DNA of 64,000 nucleotides from Paenibacillus tundrae (GCF_030812775.1 NZ_JAUSTI010000021.1:1-64000), one strand, 5' to 3'; shown: positions 34,690 to 44,063, numbered from the stretch's first letter. A program made the numbers and translations. Notes: generated by a model not told the origin, from the letters alone.

Positions 34690-35742
34690 ATGATGAAACA
34701 GTGGCAGGTTGCAAAGCGAATTCTCCCCTTGCTGGCGGTGTTCTCTTTGCTGCTATCCGCATGCGGGCGGGAAGACTTGTCTGTTATGAAACCTCAGGGT
34801 CCTGTGGCGCAAGGTCAATATGATCTGATGAAGCTGTCCATCGCGATTATGATCGTGGTACTCATCATTGTATTTGCCATTGCAGCCTATGTATTGATCC
34901 GTTTTCGCAGACGGTCTGGACAGAATGACATACCCGAACAGGTCGAAGGAAGTTTCAAGCTTGAAGTCATATGGACAGCCATTCCGTTACTGCTTGTTAT
35001 TGTACTAGCTGTACCAACGGTTAAGGAGATCTTTGCTCAAGGCGCAGATCTGTCCAATGATCCAAATGCAGTACAGGTCAAAGTCACCTCGCATCAGTAC
35101 TGGTGGGAATTTACTTATCCTCAATATGACGTAACCACCGCTCAAGACCTCATTATTCCTACCGACAAGAAGATTGCATTCGAATTGAAAACCGCTGACG
35201 TGATTCATTCCTTCTGGGTGCCGTCACTTGCGGGTAAAATGGACACCAACCCAGATGGAACACTGAATAAGTTTAGCTTCTCAGCACCGAATGAAGGCGT
35301 TTACCGCGGAAAGTGTGCCGAATTATGTGGTAGGTCTCATGCCTACATGGAGTTTAAAGTAAAAGCGGTCAGCCCTGAGGCTTTTGACAGATGGGTCGCT
35401 GAAATGAAAGCACCTGCTGTTCTTCCAGAAGATACACAATTGGCTGAAAAATTCAAAACAAATTGCCTTTCTTGTCATGCTGTAGGTGATCAAGGTGGCC
35501 CAGTTGCGCCAAATCTCACAGGAATTGGTGGCAAGGAATCCGTCGCAGGCATTTTGCTTAATCAACGCGAGGGACAAGAAGAAGGTAAACCTGTCCTGGA
35601 TAACATGAAAGAATGGCTCCATGATCCACAATCCGTGAAGCCAGGCAATACGATGCCGAGTCCCAAAGACCTCGGACTTACAGATGAAGAGATCGACGGA
35701 ATTGCCGAATATCTGGCCAATTATAAATTGGACTATGAATAG
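34690..35742 (+). CDS. ctaC: Cytochrome c oxidase (caa3-type) subunit II
   Basis: 350 residues. Lipoprotein signal with LSAC and the lipidated Cys at 25, then two membrane helices, a CuA domain and a C-terminal cytochrome c domain. The CuA ligands lie in CAELCGRSHAYM: Cys209, Cys213, His217, Met220. The heme c site is CLSCH at 259-263 with a later axial Met in NTMPSP. The fused cytochrome c identifies the caa3 class. It takes electrons from cytochrome c and passes them to subunit I. First gene of ctaCDEF, with its own promoter at 34455. ATG codons at 34690 and 34693 are both possible. Confidence 0.96.
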   Translation: MMKQWQVAKRILPLLAVFSLLLSACGREDLSVMKPQGPVAQGQYDLMKLSIAIMIVVLIIVFAIAAYVLIRFRRRSGQNDIPEQVEGSFKLEVIWTAIPLLLVIVLAVPTVKEIFAQGADLSNDPNAVQVKVTSHQYWWEFTYPQYDVTTAQDLIIPTDKKIAFELKTADVIHSFWVPSLAGKMDTNPDGTLNKFSFSAPNEGVYRGKCAELCGRSHAYMEFKVKAVSPEAFDRWVAEMKAPAVLPEDTQLAEKFKTNCLSCHAVGDQGGPVAPNLTGIGGKESVAGILLNQREGQEEGKPVLDNMKEWLHDPQSVKPGNTMPSPKDLGLTDEEIDGIAEYLANYKLDYE

Positions 35743-35774
35743 AACAGCAAGGACGATAAAGGGGGTACACAACC

Positions 35775-37664
35775 TTGGCTCATGCTCATAGCGTCAAGCG
35801 TTACCGTGGCTTGATGGATTGGATCACTACCGTCGATCACAAAAAAATCGCCGTTCTTTACTTAGCTGCGGGCGGATTGTTTTTCGGCATTGGTGGGATT
35901 GAAGCCATTTTGATTCGGATTCAGCTGATGAAGCCGATGAATGATTTTGTCTCGGCACAGGTCTTCAATGAATTGATTACGATGCACGGAACCACGATGA
36001 TCTTTCTAGGTGTTATGCCGATTATATTTGCCATTATGAATGCGGTTGTACCATTGCAGATTGGAGCACGGGATGTAGCTTTCCCGTTTGTTAACGCGCT
36101 AGGCTTCTGGACGTTCCTGTTCGGTGGTCTGTTGCTTAATCTGAGCTGGATCATGGGCGGTGCACCTGATGCCGGATGGACATCGTATACGCCACTATCG
36201 GGCAGTGAATACAGTGGGACACACGGTGTCGATTTCTATACGATTGGACTCCAGATTGCAGGTCTAGGGACACTCATCGGGGGCATTAACTTTCTTGCCA
36301 CGATTATAACGATGCGTGCGCCTGGCATGTCATACATGCGGATGCCGATGTTTACATGGACCACATTTATTACTTCTGCTATTATCCTATTTGCTTTTCC
36401 TGCAATTACAGTTGGTTTGGTATTGTTGACCTTTGATCGGATATTAGATGCGAACTTCTTCGATGTTGCAGGCGGGGGAAATCCCGTGTTATGGCAACAT
36501 ATCTTCTGGATCTTTGGTCATCCCGAAGTATATATTCTGATCTTGCCAGCGTTCGGGATTATCTCAGAGGTTATCCCAACGTTTGCACGCAAAAGATTGT
36601 TTGGTTACAGCTCCATGGTCTTTGCAACGATCCTGATTGCGTTCTTGGGCTTCATGGTCTGGGCGCATCATATGTTTACGACAGGTCTCGGAACGATTGC
36701 GAACGCATTGTTCTCCATCTCCACCATGCTGATTGCTGTACCGACAGGAATCAAGATCTTCAACTGGCTCTTCACCATGTGGGGAGGTCGAATTCGTTTT
36801 ACAGCGGCGAACCTGTTCGCGGTAGGATTTATTCCGACCTTTGTTATGGGGGGCGTAACGGGTGTCATGTTGGCGTCTGCTCCGGCTGACTTCCAATTCC
36901 ATGATACATACTTTGTTGTAGCGCACTTTCACTATGTCATCGTAGGTGGCTTGGTGCTTGGTATATTCTCAGGTCTTCACTATTGGTGGCCCAAAATGTT
37001 TGGACGTATCCTGAGCGAATCGCTAGGAAAGTGGACGTTCTGGACATTTATGATTGGTTTCCAGCTCACCTTCTTCGTGCAGCATTTCCTTGGACTGATG
37101 GGTATGCAGCGCCGGATTGTATCCTACTTGCCAAATCAGGATTTCGATCTGCTTAACCTCGTTAGTACAATCGGGGCATTCTTGATGGGGGTTGGTGTCA
37201 TCATTTTCCTCGTCAACATTGTTATTACTACGAAGAAACCGGTGGATGCACCGAATGATCCGTGGGAAGATGGCCGTACGTTGGAATGGACGATTCCATC
37301 TCCACCGCCAGAGTACAATTTCAAGCAAACGCCGCTTGTACGCGGTATTGATGCATACTGGAAGGAAAAGATGGCTGGGAACACAGAAATGACACCGGCT
37401 GAGCCGGTGGGGTCAATTCATATGCCATCTGCAACACCGTTACCGTTTGTCATGTCTGTTGGTATATTCATTGCTGGGCTTGGGCTGATGTTCAGTAAGG
37501 ATGACTTCGGTAATGCGTTCATGAATGGACTATTTAACAATTACATTGTGCTCATTATAGGACTCGTCATTACATTTGGAGCCATGATGCTCCGTTCACT
37601 CTATGATGATCATGGCTGGCATATTGAGCCAGAGGATCAGGACGAGAAGGGGGCGAGAAAATGA
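35775..37664 (+). CDS. ctaD: Cytochrome c oxidase subunit I
   Basis: 629 residues, heme-copper oxidase subunit I with about 14 membrane helices; it carries heme a, the a3-CuB site and proton channels. Key motifs: the HGTTMIFLGVMP segment with a low-spin heme His, WIFGHPEVYILILPAFG with the His-Tyr cross-link region (HPEVY), and HDTYFVVAHFHYV with heme ligands. TTG start at 35775 after AAAGGGGGT, 32 bases past ctaC. Overlaps ctaE by 4 bases. Confidence 0.97.
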   Translation: MAHAHSVKRYRGLMDWITTVDHKKIAVLYLAAGGLFFGIGGIEAILIRIQLMKPMNDFVSAQVFNELITMHGTTMIFLGVMPIIFAIMNAVVPLQIGARDVAFPFVNALGFWTFLFGGLLLNLSWIMGGAPDAGWTSYTPLSGSEYSGTHGVDFYTIGLQIAGLGTLIGGINFLATIITMRAPGMSYMRMPMFTWTTFITSAIILFAFPAITVGLVLLTFDRILDANFFDVAGGGNPVLWQHIFWIFGHPEVYILILPAFGIISEVIPTFARKRLFGYSSMVFATILIAFLGFMVWAHHMFTTGLGTIANALFSISTMLIAVPTGIKIFNWLFTMWGGRIRFTAANLFAVGFIPTFVMGGVTGVMLASAPADFQFHDTYFVVAHFHYVIVGGLVLGIFSGLHYWWPKMFGRILSESLGKWTFWTFMIGFQLTFFVQHFLGLMGMQRRIVSYLPNQDFDLLNLVSTIGAFLMGVGVIIFLVNIVITTKKPVDAPNDPWEDGRTLEWTIPSPPPEYNFKQTPLVRGIDAYWKEKMAGNTEMTPAEPVGSIHMPSATPLPFVMSVGIFIAGLGLMFSKDDFGNAFMNGLFNNYIVLIIGLVITFGAMMLRSLYDDHGWHIEPEDQDEKGARK

Positions 37665-38287
37665 CAACATCACATGCTGAACCTGTGAACGGTAACTTAC
37701 CGCATGAACCGGAGAAGGCAACGCTGGAGGGACGCAATAAGCTCATCGGCTTCTGGTTGTTCCTCGGCGGCGAGACCGTGTTGTTCGGAACCCTTTTCGC
37801 TACCTTCCTTGCGCTCAGGAATCAGACGAATGAAGGGCCGACAGCGAATGAGCTATTCCATCTACCTCTGGTGGCAGCAGCAACTGTTATCCTCCTAGTC
37901 AGTAGTTTGACAAGTGTATTTGCCATTCAGGCGATGCATAGAGGTAAGGTGAAGGCACTCAAGTTATGGCTCGGCATTACGGTTTTGCTAGGGCTCGGGT
38001 TCCTAGGACTCGAAATCTATGAGTTTTATGAATATGTGAAGCACAAAGAGTTCGGTATGACAACGAGTGCATTCAGCTCGGCATTTTATACACTAGTCGG
38101 ATTCCATGGAGCTCACGTAGCCTTTGGAATTCTCTGGATCGGCCTTATTATTGGGCAATTGTTCAAAAAAGGACTGACGGTCGTAACTGCACCTAAAGTG
38201 TACGTGTCTGCAATGTACTGGCACTTTATCGACGTTGTCTGGGTGTTTATCTTCACAGTCGTGTACTTGCTCGGAAAGGTGGGGTAA
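37661..38287 (+). CDS. ctaE: Cytochrome c oxidase subunit III
   Basis: 208 residues, five or more membrane segments, with family features GFWLFLGGETVLFGTLFATFLAL and GFHGAHVAFGILWIGL and a terminal WHFIDVVWVFIFTVVYL. The start ATG overlaps the ctaD stop by 4 bases, so translation is coupled. It stabilises the catalytic core and proton uptake. Confidence 0.96.
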   Translation: MTTSHAEPVNGNLPHEPEKATLEGRNKLIGFWLFLGGETVLFGTLFATFLALRNQTNEGPTANELFHLPLVAAATVILLVSSLTSVFAIQAMHRGKVKALKLWLGITVLLGLGFLGLEIYEFYEYVKHKEFGMTTSAFSSAFYTLVGFHGAHVAFGILWIGLIIGQLFKKGLTVVTAPKVYVSAMYWHFIDVVWVFIFTVVYLLGKVG

Positions 38288-38290
38288 CAC

Positions 38291-38611
38291 ATGTCGGTAC
38301 AGGATAAAGCAGATCAGGAACCAGTAAAACATCGTCACCGGACGGAAGGGCCGCAGAAACACGTCGTAGTGTTTATCTTCTCCATCATATTGACTCTGAT
38401 CGCATTCGCAGCCGTTAAGGCCGGTGGTGTGAACGCAACGTTTACGATCATCTTGCTGGTCGTCATGGCCATCTTACAGGTGTTTGTACAGCTCGGTTAT
38501 TGGATGCACATGAAGGACAAAGGTCATCTTATGCCGATTTTGTTCATGGCGTTTGGATTTTTCGTAGCATTTACGTGCATTATTATGGCACTCTATTGGG
38601 TTTGGTGGTAA
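38291..38611 (+). CDS. ctaF: Cytochrome c oxidase subunit IV
   Basis: 106 residues with three membrane helices after a short hydrophilic N-terminus: VVVFIFSIILTLIAFAAVKAGGV, then TFTIILLVVMAILQVFVQLGYWMHM, then IL FMAFGFFVAF. Matches the COX4_pro/CtaF family. It starts 3 bases after the ctaE stop and closes the oxidase operon. Confidence 0.94.
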   Translation: MSVQDKADQEPVKHRHRTEGPQKHVVVFIFSIILTLIAFAAVKAGGVNATFTIILLVVMAILQVFVQLGYWMHMKDKGHLMPILFMAFGFFVAFTCIIMALYWVWW

Positions 38612-38618
38612 GAGGAGA

Positions 38619-38657
38619 TGGCGGCGGCTTATTGTCGCCGTCTTTTCCCCTTTTTGG
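38619..38657 (+). terminator. Terminator after ctaF
   Basis: GGCGGCG (38620-38626) pairs with CGCCGTC just downstream, followed by TTTTCCCCTTTTT. It may allow some read-through into ctaG. Confidence 0.7.
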
Positions 38658-38717
38658 CGCACCAGCAGGATAGGCGTATAGGTACTAACCAAATTAGTTC
38701 ACGGGGAGGTTTCCCGT

Positions 38718-39644
38718 ATGCTCGGGTTGCAATATTTTAGTTTTACCGATCTGTGGAGCCCTACGATTCTGGCATTATTTCTACTTATCGGAGCGGGTTA
38801 TTTCGTGCTGGTAGGGCCAGTGAGTGAGAAGGTCAGTGGAGCAGAGCCAGCGACTGTGGGACAGCGAGTTTTATTTATTACGGGACTTATCGTTTTTTAT
38901 CTAGCTCAAGCGGGGCCTTTCAACTTGTTGGGACATGTCATGTTTAGCTTTCATATGGTCAGTATGGCACTATCTTACTTGGTAGCACCACCACTGCTTA
39001 TGAAAGGACTGCCTAACTGGGTATGGCGTAAAATCGTAAGTTTTCTGCCCACCAGGCAGTTATCTTTTCTAGCTCATCCGATCGTGGCAGCCCTATTGTT
39101 TAATGGGTTGTTCTCCATCTATCATCTGCCGGTAGTGCATGATTATGTGATGCTCAATTTCACGGTTCATCGTCTGTATTACATCGCGCTATTCATCACT
39201 TCAATGCTGATGTGGTGGACGCTCCTTAATCCGTTACCGGAAGGCAGACAGGCATCGGGACTGTCCAAAGTTGGATTTATTTTTCTTAATATGGTGTTGC
39301 TTACGCCAGCCTGTGGTTTGATCATTTTCGCCTCCGAGCCTCTATATGCAACCTATAGCAATCCTGCTGTGTGGGCTGAGGCTATGCGATATTGTGTATC
39401 AGGCGATACATCAGCATTGCTGCGCTCCTTCGGAGGGCCTGCGTTCTTCAACTTTCTGTCTTCTGCCAAAGAAGATCAGCAGGTTGGCGGCATCATTATG
39501 AAATTCATTCAGGAGGGAATCTTCGTATCCATGCTGGCACTTGTTTTCTTCCAATGGTACCGCAAGGAGAAGCAGGAAGATGACGAGGATGATACCCATA
39601 GACCGGAGCCACCGGTGGTACCACTTAACCCTGCTACAAAATAA
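38718..39644 (+). CDS. ctaG: Cytochrome c oxidase assembly factor CtaG
   Basis: 308 residues, caa3-type CtaG family, with about seven membrane segments and conserved LFNLLGHVMFSFHMV, a His in the SFHM helix, and HRLYYIALF. It is needed for copper insertion or maturation of the caa3 oxidase in Bacillus. GGGGAGG lies well upstream of the ATG. It follows the cta operon by 106 bases with a terminator between, so it may have its own promoter. The tail is acidic and His/Pro-rich. Confidence 0.94.
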   Translation: MLGLQYFSFTDLWSPTILALFLLIGAGYFVLVGPVSEKVSGAEPATVGQRVLFITGLIVFYLAQAGPFNLLGHVMFSFHMVSMALSYLVAPPLLMKGLPNWVWRKIVSFLPTRQLSFLAHPIVAALLFNGLFSIYHLPVVHDYVMLNFTVHRLYYIALFITSMLMWWTLLNPLPEGRQASGLSKVGFIFLNMVLLTPACGLIIFASEPLYATYSNPAVWAEAMRYCVSGDTSALLRSFGGPAFFNFLSSAKEDQQVGGIIMKFIQEGIFVSMLALVFFQWYRKEKQEDDEDDTHRPEPPVVPLNPATK

Positions 39645-39731
39645 TAAGATTACTATACAGGATTGTTTAAGAGTCTCCTTTGAGAACTAACTTATCCGAA
39701 CTCACACGATATGAATAAAGGGGGATACATG

Positions 39732-40196
39732 ATGGATATGTATTTTCTACTGCCTACGATCAGCACGTCTTTCATTGTAATTAGTGCGGTGCTGGTGGGA
39801 ATCGGCTGGATACTTATTATCCGCGGTAAACGGGAAGCACATCAGTCCATGATGGTGGCTGGTGCAGTAGCTGCATTGATATTTTTTGTCATTTATATGT
39901 CTCGAACGATCTTTGTGGGTAATACGGCATGGGGCGGCGATCCGGATATGGAGATCTTCTACCGAATCTTTTTGATCTTTCATATTATTCTCGCAACTGT
40001 GGCCGCAGTCTTCGGTATCTCAACACTCGTGCTTGGGTTCAAAAAGAAGTTCAAAACTCACCGCCGCTGGGGGCGGTTCACCTCTATGATCTGGTTCAGC
40101 AGTGCAATGACGGGGGTTATCGTATACGTGCTGCTGTATATCCTCTATCCCGGCGGACACACCCGGCCTGTATGGGAAGTTATTCTTGGGGTGTAA
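39732..40196 (+). CDS. DUF420 membrane protein (YozB-like)
   Basis: 154 residues with four or five membrane helices: LLPTISTSFIVISAVLVGIGWILII, MMVAGAVAALIFFVIYMSRTIF and others, with conserved His in RIFLIFHIILATVAA and a terminal YILYPGGHTRPVW. Matches DUF420, commonly found next to ctaG in Bacillales. It is probably an accessory factor for oxidase or heme biogenesis. AAAGGGGG lies upstream; ATG at 39729 (spacing 4) or 39732 (spacing 7) are both possible, and the latter is used. Confidence 0.9.
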   Translation: MDMYFLLPTISTSFIVISAVLVGIGWILIIRGKREAHQSMMVAGAVAALIFFVIYMSRTIFVGNTAWGGDPDMEIFYRIFLIFHIILATVAAVFGISTLVLGFKKKFKTHRRWGRFTSMIWFSSAMTGVIVYVLLYILYPGGHTRPVWEVILGV

Positions 40197-40307
40197 ACGT
40201 ACGATGTAAACTGCGAATCTATGAAAAGGGGCGAATCTAGTAGAAGATTCGTCCACACTCCCTCTCGAACACATTCATAGAATGAGTTTGAGAGGGGGGA
40301 ACAACAA

Positions 40308-40679
40308 ATGAAAAAAACAGTCCATGTCAGTCAAACGTATCCACGTCTCACGGTGTACTCGGATGAGAACTTTAGAGGAAGAAGCCGGATTTACCGTGGC
40401 AACACAGGTCTGCGCAACTTGGATAACATCCTTGGAGGCGTTGAGAGTTTACGTTTCTTCTCGACCAGCTCCAATGCAACACTCGTTGTGTTCACAAGAC
40501 CTAACTTCCAAGGTGGATTCCGTGTTTACCGTGGGAACACCAGCTTGAGAGACTTGGATGACTTGATCCGTGGCAACGATGTGGAGTCCTTAATCTCTAC
40601 GAATGAACGCTTAACACTAGCTGAGATTCGTGCAATCCGCAGTAACCGTAGTTTGCCTAGCGGCTACAACCTCGTGTAA
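40308..40679 (+). CDS. Small beta/gamma-crystallin-like protein
   Basis: 123 residues containing two tandem motifs: LTVYSDENFRGRSRIYRGNT (near 14-33) and LVVFTRPNFQGGFRVYRGNT (near 59-78), each followed by a Leu/Asp-rich segment with DLD or NLD. The pattern Y/F-x-x-x-x-F-x-G, then a second strand, is that of beta/gamma-crystallin (Greek-key) domains, which often bind calcium. No signal peptide is visible. GAGGGGGG lies before the ATG. It is followed by a 44-bp perfect palindromic terminator, so it is monocistronic. Role unknown; stress or spore function is only a guess. Confidence 0.75.
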   Translation: MKKTVHVSQTYPRLTVYSDENFRGRSRIYRGNTGLRNLDNILGGVESLRFFSTSSNATLVVFTRPNFQGGFRVYRGNTSLRDLDDLIRGNDVESLISTNERLTLAEIRAIRSNRSLPSGYNLV

Positions 40680-40722
40680 TGGCTAGACCTCTTCTATAAT
40701 CAGGTGAAGGGTAAATTTGAAC

Positions 40723-40773
40723 AGGCTGTATCTATGGTGTGTATATACACACCATAGATACAGCCTTTTTTTG
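40723..40773 (+). terminator. Terminator after the crystallin-like gene
   Basis: A perfect 44-bp palindrome (22-bp arms meeting at 40744/40745) is followed by a T run. As a very long stem it may serve as a strong stop or a processing site. Confidence 0.92.
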
Positions 40774-40918
40774 TTACACGGAAATGTTAAAAAATCACCC
40801 AATATCAGTAAGCTTATTCACGTTCCGGAAATGTCGTTTTCCCTGTAGTGGAGCGGTTTTATTGTCACTTTGGCGGGGTGTTAATTGAGTTCGTTTTCCT
40901 GATTCAGGAAAAAAGGTG

Positions 40919-40970
40919 TTGACGAAAGAAACACTAGGTCTGTATACTGTGTATATTGATATATACAGTA
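40919..40970 (+). promoter_or_regulatory. Promoter with a GntR (YtrA-type) operator
   Basis: TTGACG (40919-40924), 18 bases, then TATACT (40943-40948). Directly over the start site lies a 26-bp inverted repeat (40945-40970), half-sites TACTGTGTATAT and ATATATACAGTA, 11 of 12 positions symmetric. This is the form of operator bound by YtrA-type GntR proteins, so the GntR gene downstream probably autoregulates this operon. Confidence 0.75.
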
Positions 40971-41028
40971 ATCACAGTGAGCACACTGAACACAGTACAT
41001 GAATGAAAGTTGAAAGGCAGGCGTGCAT

Positions 41029-41742
41029 ATGAACGCATGGAAGCAAGCGTTGTGGTTGACCCGCAGTGAGATGAGTAAGGATCGATTCCAGTGGTTATGG
41101 AGTGCCCTGTTTATGCTTTACACGGGTAGCATGAGCGGTGTGATGTTAATCAGGCAACATGATGTGAATTTCATTAACCCGTTTGTAGATATCTTTTTTC
41201 TAATCATGGTGCCATTTCAGGGATTCCTGTTCAGCAGACGTTCATTCCGTTACATCCAGGAGGATTCCTATACACAGATGCTGGCCTTTTACCGCAGACT
41301 CCCAATCTCTAATGAGACAGTGATGTGGGCAAGACTTCAGCAGTCGATCCTAACATTCGCATACAATGGTATCTTCTTCTACGGATCACTATACGTAGTC
41401 AGACTACATGAGGAAGCATTCCGATGGGATCAATATCTGGCATTTGCCATTACATGCACAGGGTACGGACTTTTTATGACAGGCTTGTACATCTACGGAG
41501 AGTTTCTCTTCAGCGGCAAAAAATACTTGCTCCTCAGTACATTGCTCGTCCCAGTTACCATCGGTTTATCCTTGTTAATTCGATTGTCAGGCAACTATGG
41601 GTTGTGGATTGTCATAGATCACAGTAAAAAGTGGAGCCTGTTGTCCCCAATCATGTGGATTGCTCTGGTGCTTGGTCTAACGGTACTATGGCTACTCAGT
41701 CGATTGACCCTGAAGAAGCTGGCATGTCGGGATTTAAGTTAA
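41029..41742 (+). CDS. ABC-2-type membrane protein, first gene of the GntR-controlled set
   Basis: 237 residues with six predicted membrane helices and no ATPase motifs; likely an ABC-2 permease component. The N-terminus NAWKQALWLTRSEMSKDRFQWLW is amphipathic and basic. Start: AAAGG precedes both a GTG at 41023 and ATG at 41029; the ATG is used. It sits between a promoter with a GntR operator and the GntR gene. Its ATPase is probably the one two genes downstream. Confidence 0.8.
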   Translation: MNAWKQALWLTRSEMSKDRFQWLWSALFMLYTGSMSGVMLIRQHDVNFINPFVDIFFLIMVPFQGFLFSRRSFRYIQEDSYTQMLAFYRRLPISNETVMWARLQQSILTFAYNGIFFYGSLYVVRLHEEAFRWDQYLAFAITCTGYGLFMTGLYIYGEFLFSGKKYLLLSTLLVPVTIGLSLLIRLSGNYGLWIVIDHSKKWSLLSPIMWIALVLGLTVLWLLSRLTLKKLACRDLS

Positions 41743-41837
41743 TCGTATAAGAGAAAGATGTCATTGAGAATAAAGAAGGAACCGGCGGTACCCGCTTGTA
41801 ACACGACAAGATGTACCGGAGGGCGAGGTGCATAAAT

Positions 41838-42227
41838 GTGAAGATACCGATTCAAATCAATGAAAACAGCGCTGAACCTCTATACCACCAGATTGAAAAT
41901 CAACTAAGATCATTGATCGTCACCGGTCAATTAGGGGAGGGAACGCATTTGCCGTCCATTCGTGAATTCGCCGGAGCTCTGAATTGTAGCGTGATTACAG
42001 TCAGACGGGTCTATCAGGATCTGGAGAATGAAGGCCTGCTTCGGACGAAGCAGGGGACGGGTACATTTGTAGCTCAGGTTGAAGCTGGTGACAGAGAAAA
42101 TTATAGATTGAAGACTGCGCAGGAAGCGATGCAGGCTGCGGTGCAGTCTGGCAAAGCGGTCGGATGTACGAAAGAAGAAATGGAAGGTTTGTTCCGCGAA
42201 GCCCTAAGAGTCATCTATCCGAAGTAG
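41838..42227 (+). CDS. GntR family regulator, YtrA subfamily
   Basis: 129 residues. A single N-terminal winged helix (ESAEPLYHQIENQLRSLIVTG-like opening, LPSIREFAGALNCSVITVRRVYQDLENEGLL) and a short C-terminal helical extension, the typical small YtrA build. GTG start at 41838 after GAGG with spacing 9. It is inserted between the first membrane gene and two ABC ATPases, and a matching palindrome overlies the promoter, so it likely represses this operon and responds to cell-envelope stress, as YtrA does in B. subtilis. Confidence 0.9.
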   Translation: MKIPIQINENSAEPLYHQIENQLRSLIVTGQLGEGTHLPSIREFAGALNCSVITVRRVYQDLENEGLLRTKQGTGTFVAQVEAGDRENYRLKTAQEAMQAAVQSGKAVGCTKEEMEGLFREALRVIYPK

Positions 42228-42240
42228 GGGAGGAAGTACG

Positions 42241-43140
42241 ATGATGGAACCTGTAGCTGTTCAACTGAACGGCGTATCCAAAATGCGAAAACGCAGAGTG
42301 ATCGGCCCAATTGATCTGACCATCCCGGAAGGGTATGTCATTGCAATCCTCGGTCATAACGGTTCTGGCAAAAGCACACTACTGAACATGCTGCAACAAA
42401 TTGTACTGCCAGATAGTGGACAGATCATATGGTTTGGAGAAGAGCACAATGGGCCGCTGCCCATAGAACTGAGACAACAGATTGGTTTTGTGGCTGATAA
42501 CAGCGGGCTTGAAGAGAACCAGCTTACGGCAGAGGAAGCAGTTCGGTTTCGTGCTTACTGGTATCCGCGTTGGGATATGAAGCTGTTTGACCAGCTTATG
42601 AAAGAGATGGACGTGCCGAGGGACGTGAAGCTGATCAAGATGTCCAAGGGAGAACGGCGGAAGTACGAGATTGCAGCTGCACTCGCAGCTCGTCCGAGAC
42701 TTCTCCTGCTGGATGAACCATCCTCTGGTCTTGACCCTTTTGCCTGGAAAGTGATGGTCGAGCAGTTCCGAAAATTCATGGCAGGGGGAGATACCACAAT
42801 ACTGATTGCCACCCATATTGCAGATGAGGTCAAGCGGCTTGCAGATTACATCGTACTGATGCACCGTGGTCAGTCCTTAGGCATGGCGGAGAAAGACATC
42901 GTTCTCGATCAGTGGAAAGAAGTATGGTATGAAGGAGACCTACGTCCAGAGAGTATCCCTGGCGTCGTGGAATCTTCTATAGATGAGAATGGTCTGGTTC
43001 GTATTATTACGACCCGGGTCAGTGAAGCGCAGGAAAGGTTGGAGCTGTCTAGTAATCAGGTGCTGAAAATTCGCAATTTGGAGCTCGATGAAGTACTGGC
43101 ATTCTGGATTGCAGGGTATGCACCCATACAATGGAAATAA
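42241..43140 (+). CDS. ABC transporter ATP-binding protein (first)
   Basis: 299 residues. Walker A GHNGSGKST near 41-49, signature region MSKGERRKYEIAAALAARP, Walker B LLLLDEPSSGLDP and a switch His in IATHI. GGGGAGG precedes tandem ATG codons. It most likely pairs with the membrane protein at 41029 as a YtrB-like exporter. Tightly spaced with the GntR gene (13 bases). Confidence 0.93.
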   Translation: MMEPVAVQLNGVSKMRKRRVIGPIDLTIPEGYVIAILGHNGSGKSTLLNMLQQIVLPDSGQIIWFGEEHNGPLPIELRQQIGFVADNSGLEENQLTAEEAVRFRAYWYPRWDMKLFDQLMKEMDVPRDVKLIKMSKGERRKYEIAAALAARPRLLLLDEPSSGLDPFAWKVMVEQFRKFMAGGDTTILIATHIADEVKRLADYIVLMHRGQSLGMAEKDIVLDQWKEVWYEGDLRPESIPGVVESSIDENGLVRIITTRVSEAQERLELSSNQVLKIRNLELDEVLAFWIAGYAPIQWK

Positions 43141-43157
43141 CCGAAGGGAGACGATAA

Positions 43158-44063
43158 ATGATGAACCGATTGGAATTGAAGCAAGTCGTTAAGCAATATG
43201 CAGACAAAACAGCCGTTAATGGAGTCACGCTCAATGTAAAAGAAGGGGAGATTTACGGACTGCTCGGAGCCAATGGTGCAGGTAAAACAACGACGATGCG
43301 AATGGTGCTTGGCTTGATCCACCCGGATGGGGGAAACATCCTGTACAACGGCAAGCCGTACAATACGGAGCTGCAAGAAATTATGGGCTATCTTCCCGAA
43401 GAGCGCGGACTCTATCCAAAGGTGAAGGTAAGTGATCAGATCAATTATCTGGCTAGACTTCGTGGGATGAATGCGAAGGATGCAGACAAGAGCCTGAAGT
43501 ACTGGCTTGAGCGGTTCGAAGTTCCTGAGTATTATGACAAAAAGATTGAGGAGCTGTCCAAAGGTAATCAGCAGAAAATGGGCTTTATCGCAGCTGTCGT
43601 GCATCGCCCTCAAATTCTTATTCTAGATGAAGCCTTCAGTGGACTGGATCCGGTGAACGTGGAATTGCTCAAATCAACCGTTAAGGAATTACGGGATGAA
43701 GGCACAGCTATTCTTTTCTCCACACACCGTATGGAACATGTTGAAGAGTTATGTCGTCAGATCACGATCCTTCATCGCTCTAACACTGTAGTGCAAGGTG
43801 AGATCAAGGAAATCAAGAGTCGCTATCCACGTGAACAGGTTGCTCTAAGCACTGTAGGTCAAGTAGAGGGTCTTGAGCTGCTAACAGGTGTAAATAAGGT
43901 GGATCAGAATGAGCGTGGTTACACAATTCATATCAGCCATGTCGATGCAGCTCAGGAAATTCTGAAGCATGCAATGTCTCAGACAACTGTCGAGCATTTC
44001 GAGATCAAGGAACCAACGCTTAACCAAATCTTTATTCGTGAGGTAGGTGAGTCGAATGAATAA
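43158..44063 (+). CDS. natA: ABC transporter ATP-binding protein, NatA-like
   Basis: 301 residues. Walker A GANGAGKTT, signature ELSKGNQQKMGFIAAVVHRP (a degenerate LSGG with Lys-Gly-Asn), Walker B ILILDEAFSGLDP and the switch His in STHRMEH. The C-terminal 70 residues are the usual NatA/DrrA extension. It overlaps the permease gene by 8 bases. In B. subtilis NatAB exports sodium; the name here is by similarity, and the substrate is not proven. Confidence 0.88.
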   Translation: MMNRLELKQVVKQYADKTAVNGVTLNVKEGEIYGLLGANGAGKTTTMRMVLGLIHPDGGNILYNGKPYNTELQEIMGYLPEERGLYPKVKVSDQINYLARLRGMNAKDADKSLKYWLERFEVPEYYDKKIEELSKGNQQKMGFIAAVVHRPQILILDEAFSGLDPVNVELLKSTVKELRDEGTAILFSTHRMEHVEELCRQITILHRSNTVVQGEIKEIKSRYPREQVALSTVGQVEGLELLTGVNKVDQNERGYTIHISHVDAAQEILKHAMSQTTVEHFEIKEPTLNQIFIREVGESNE

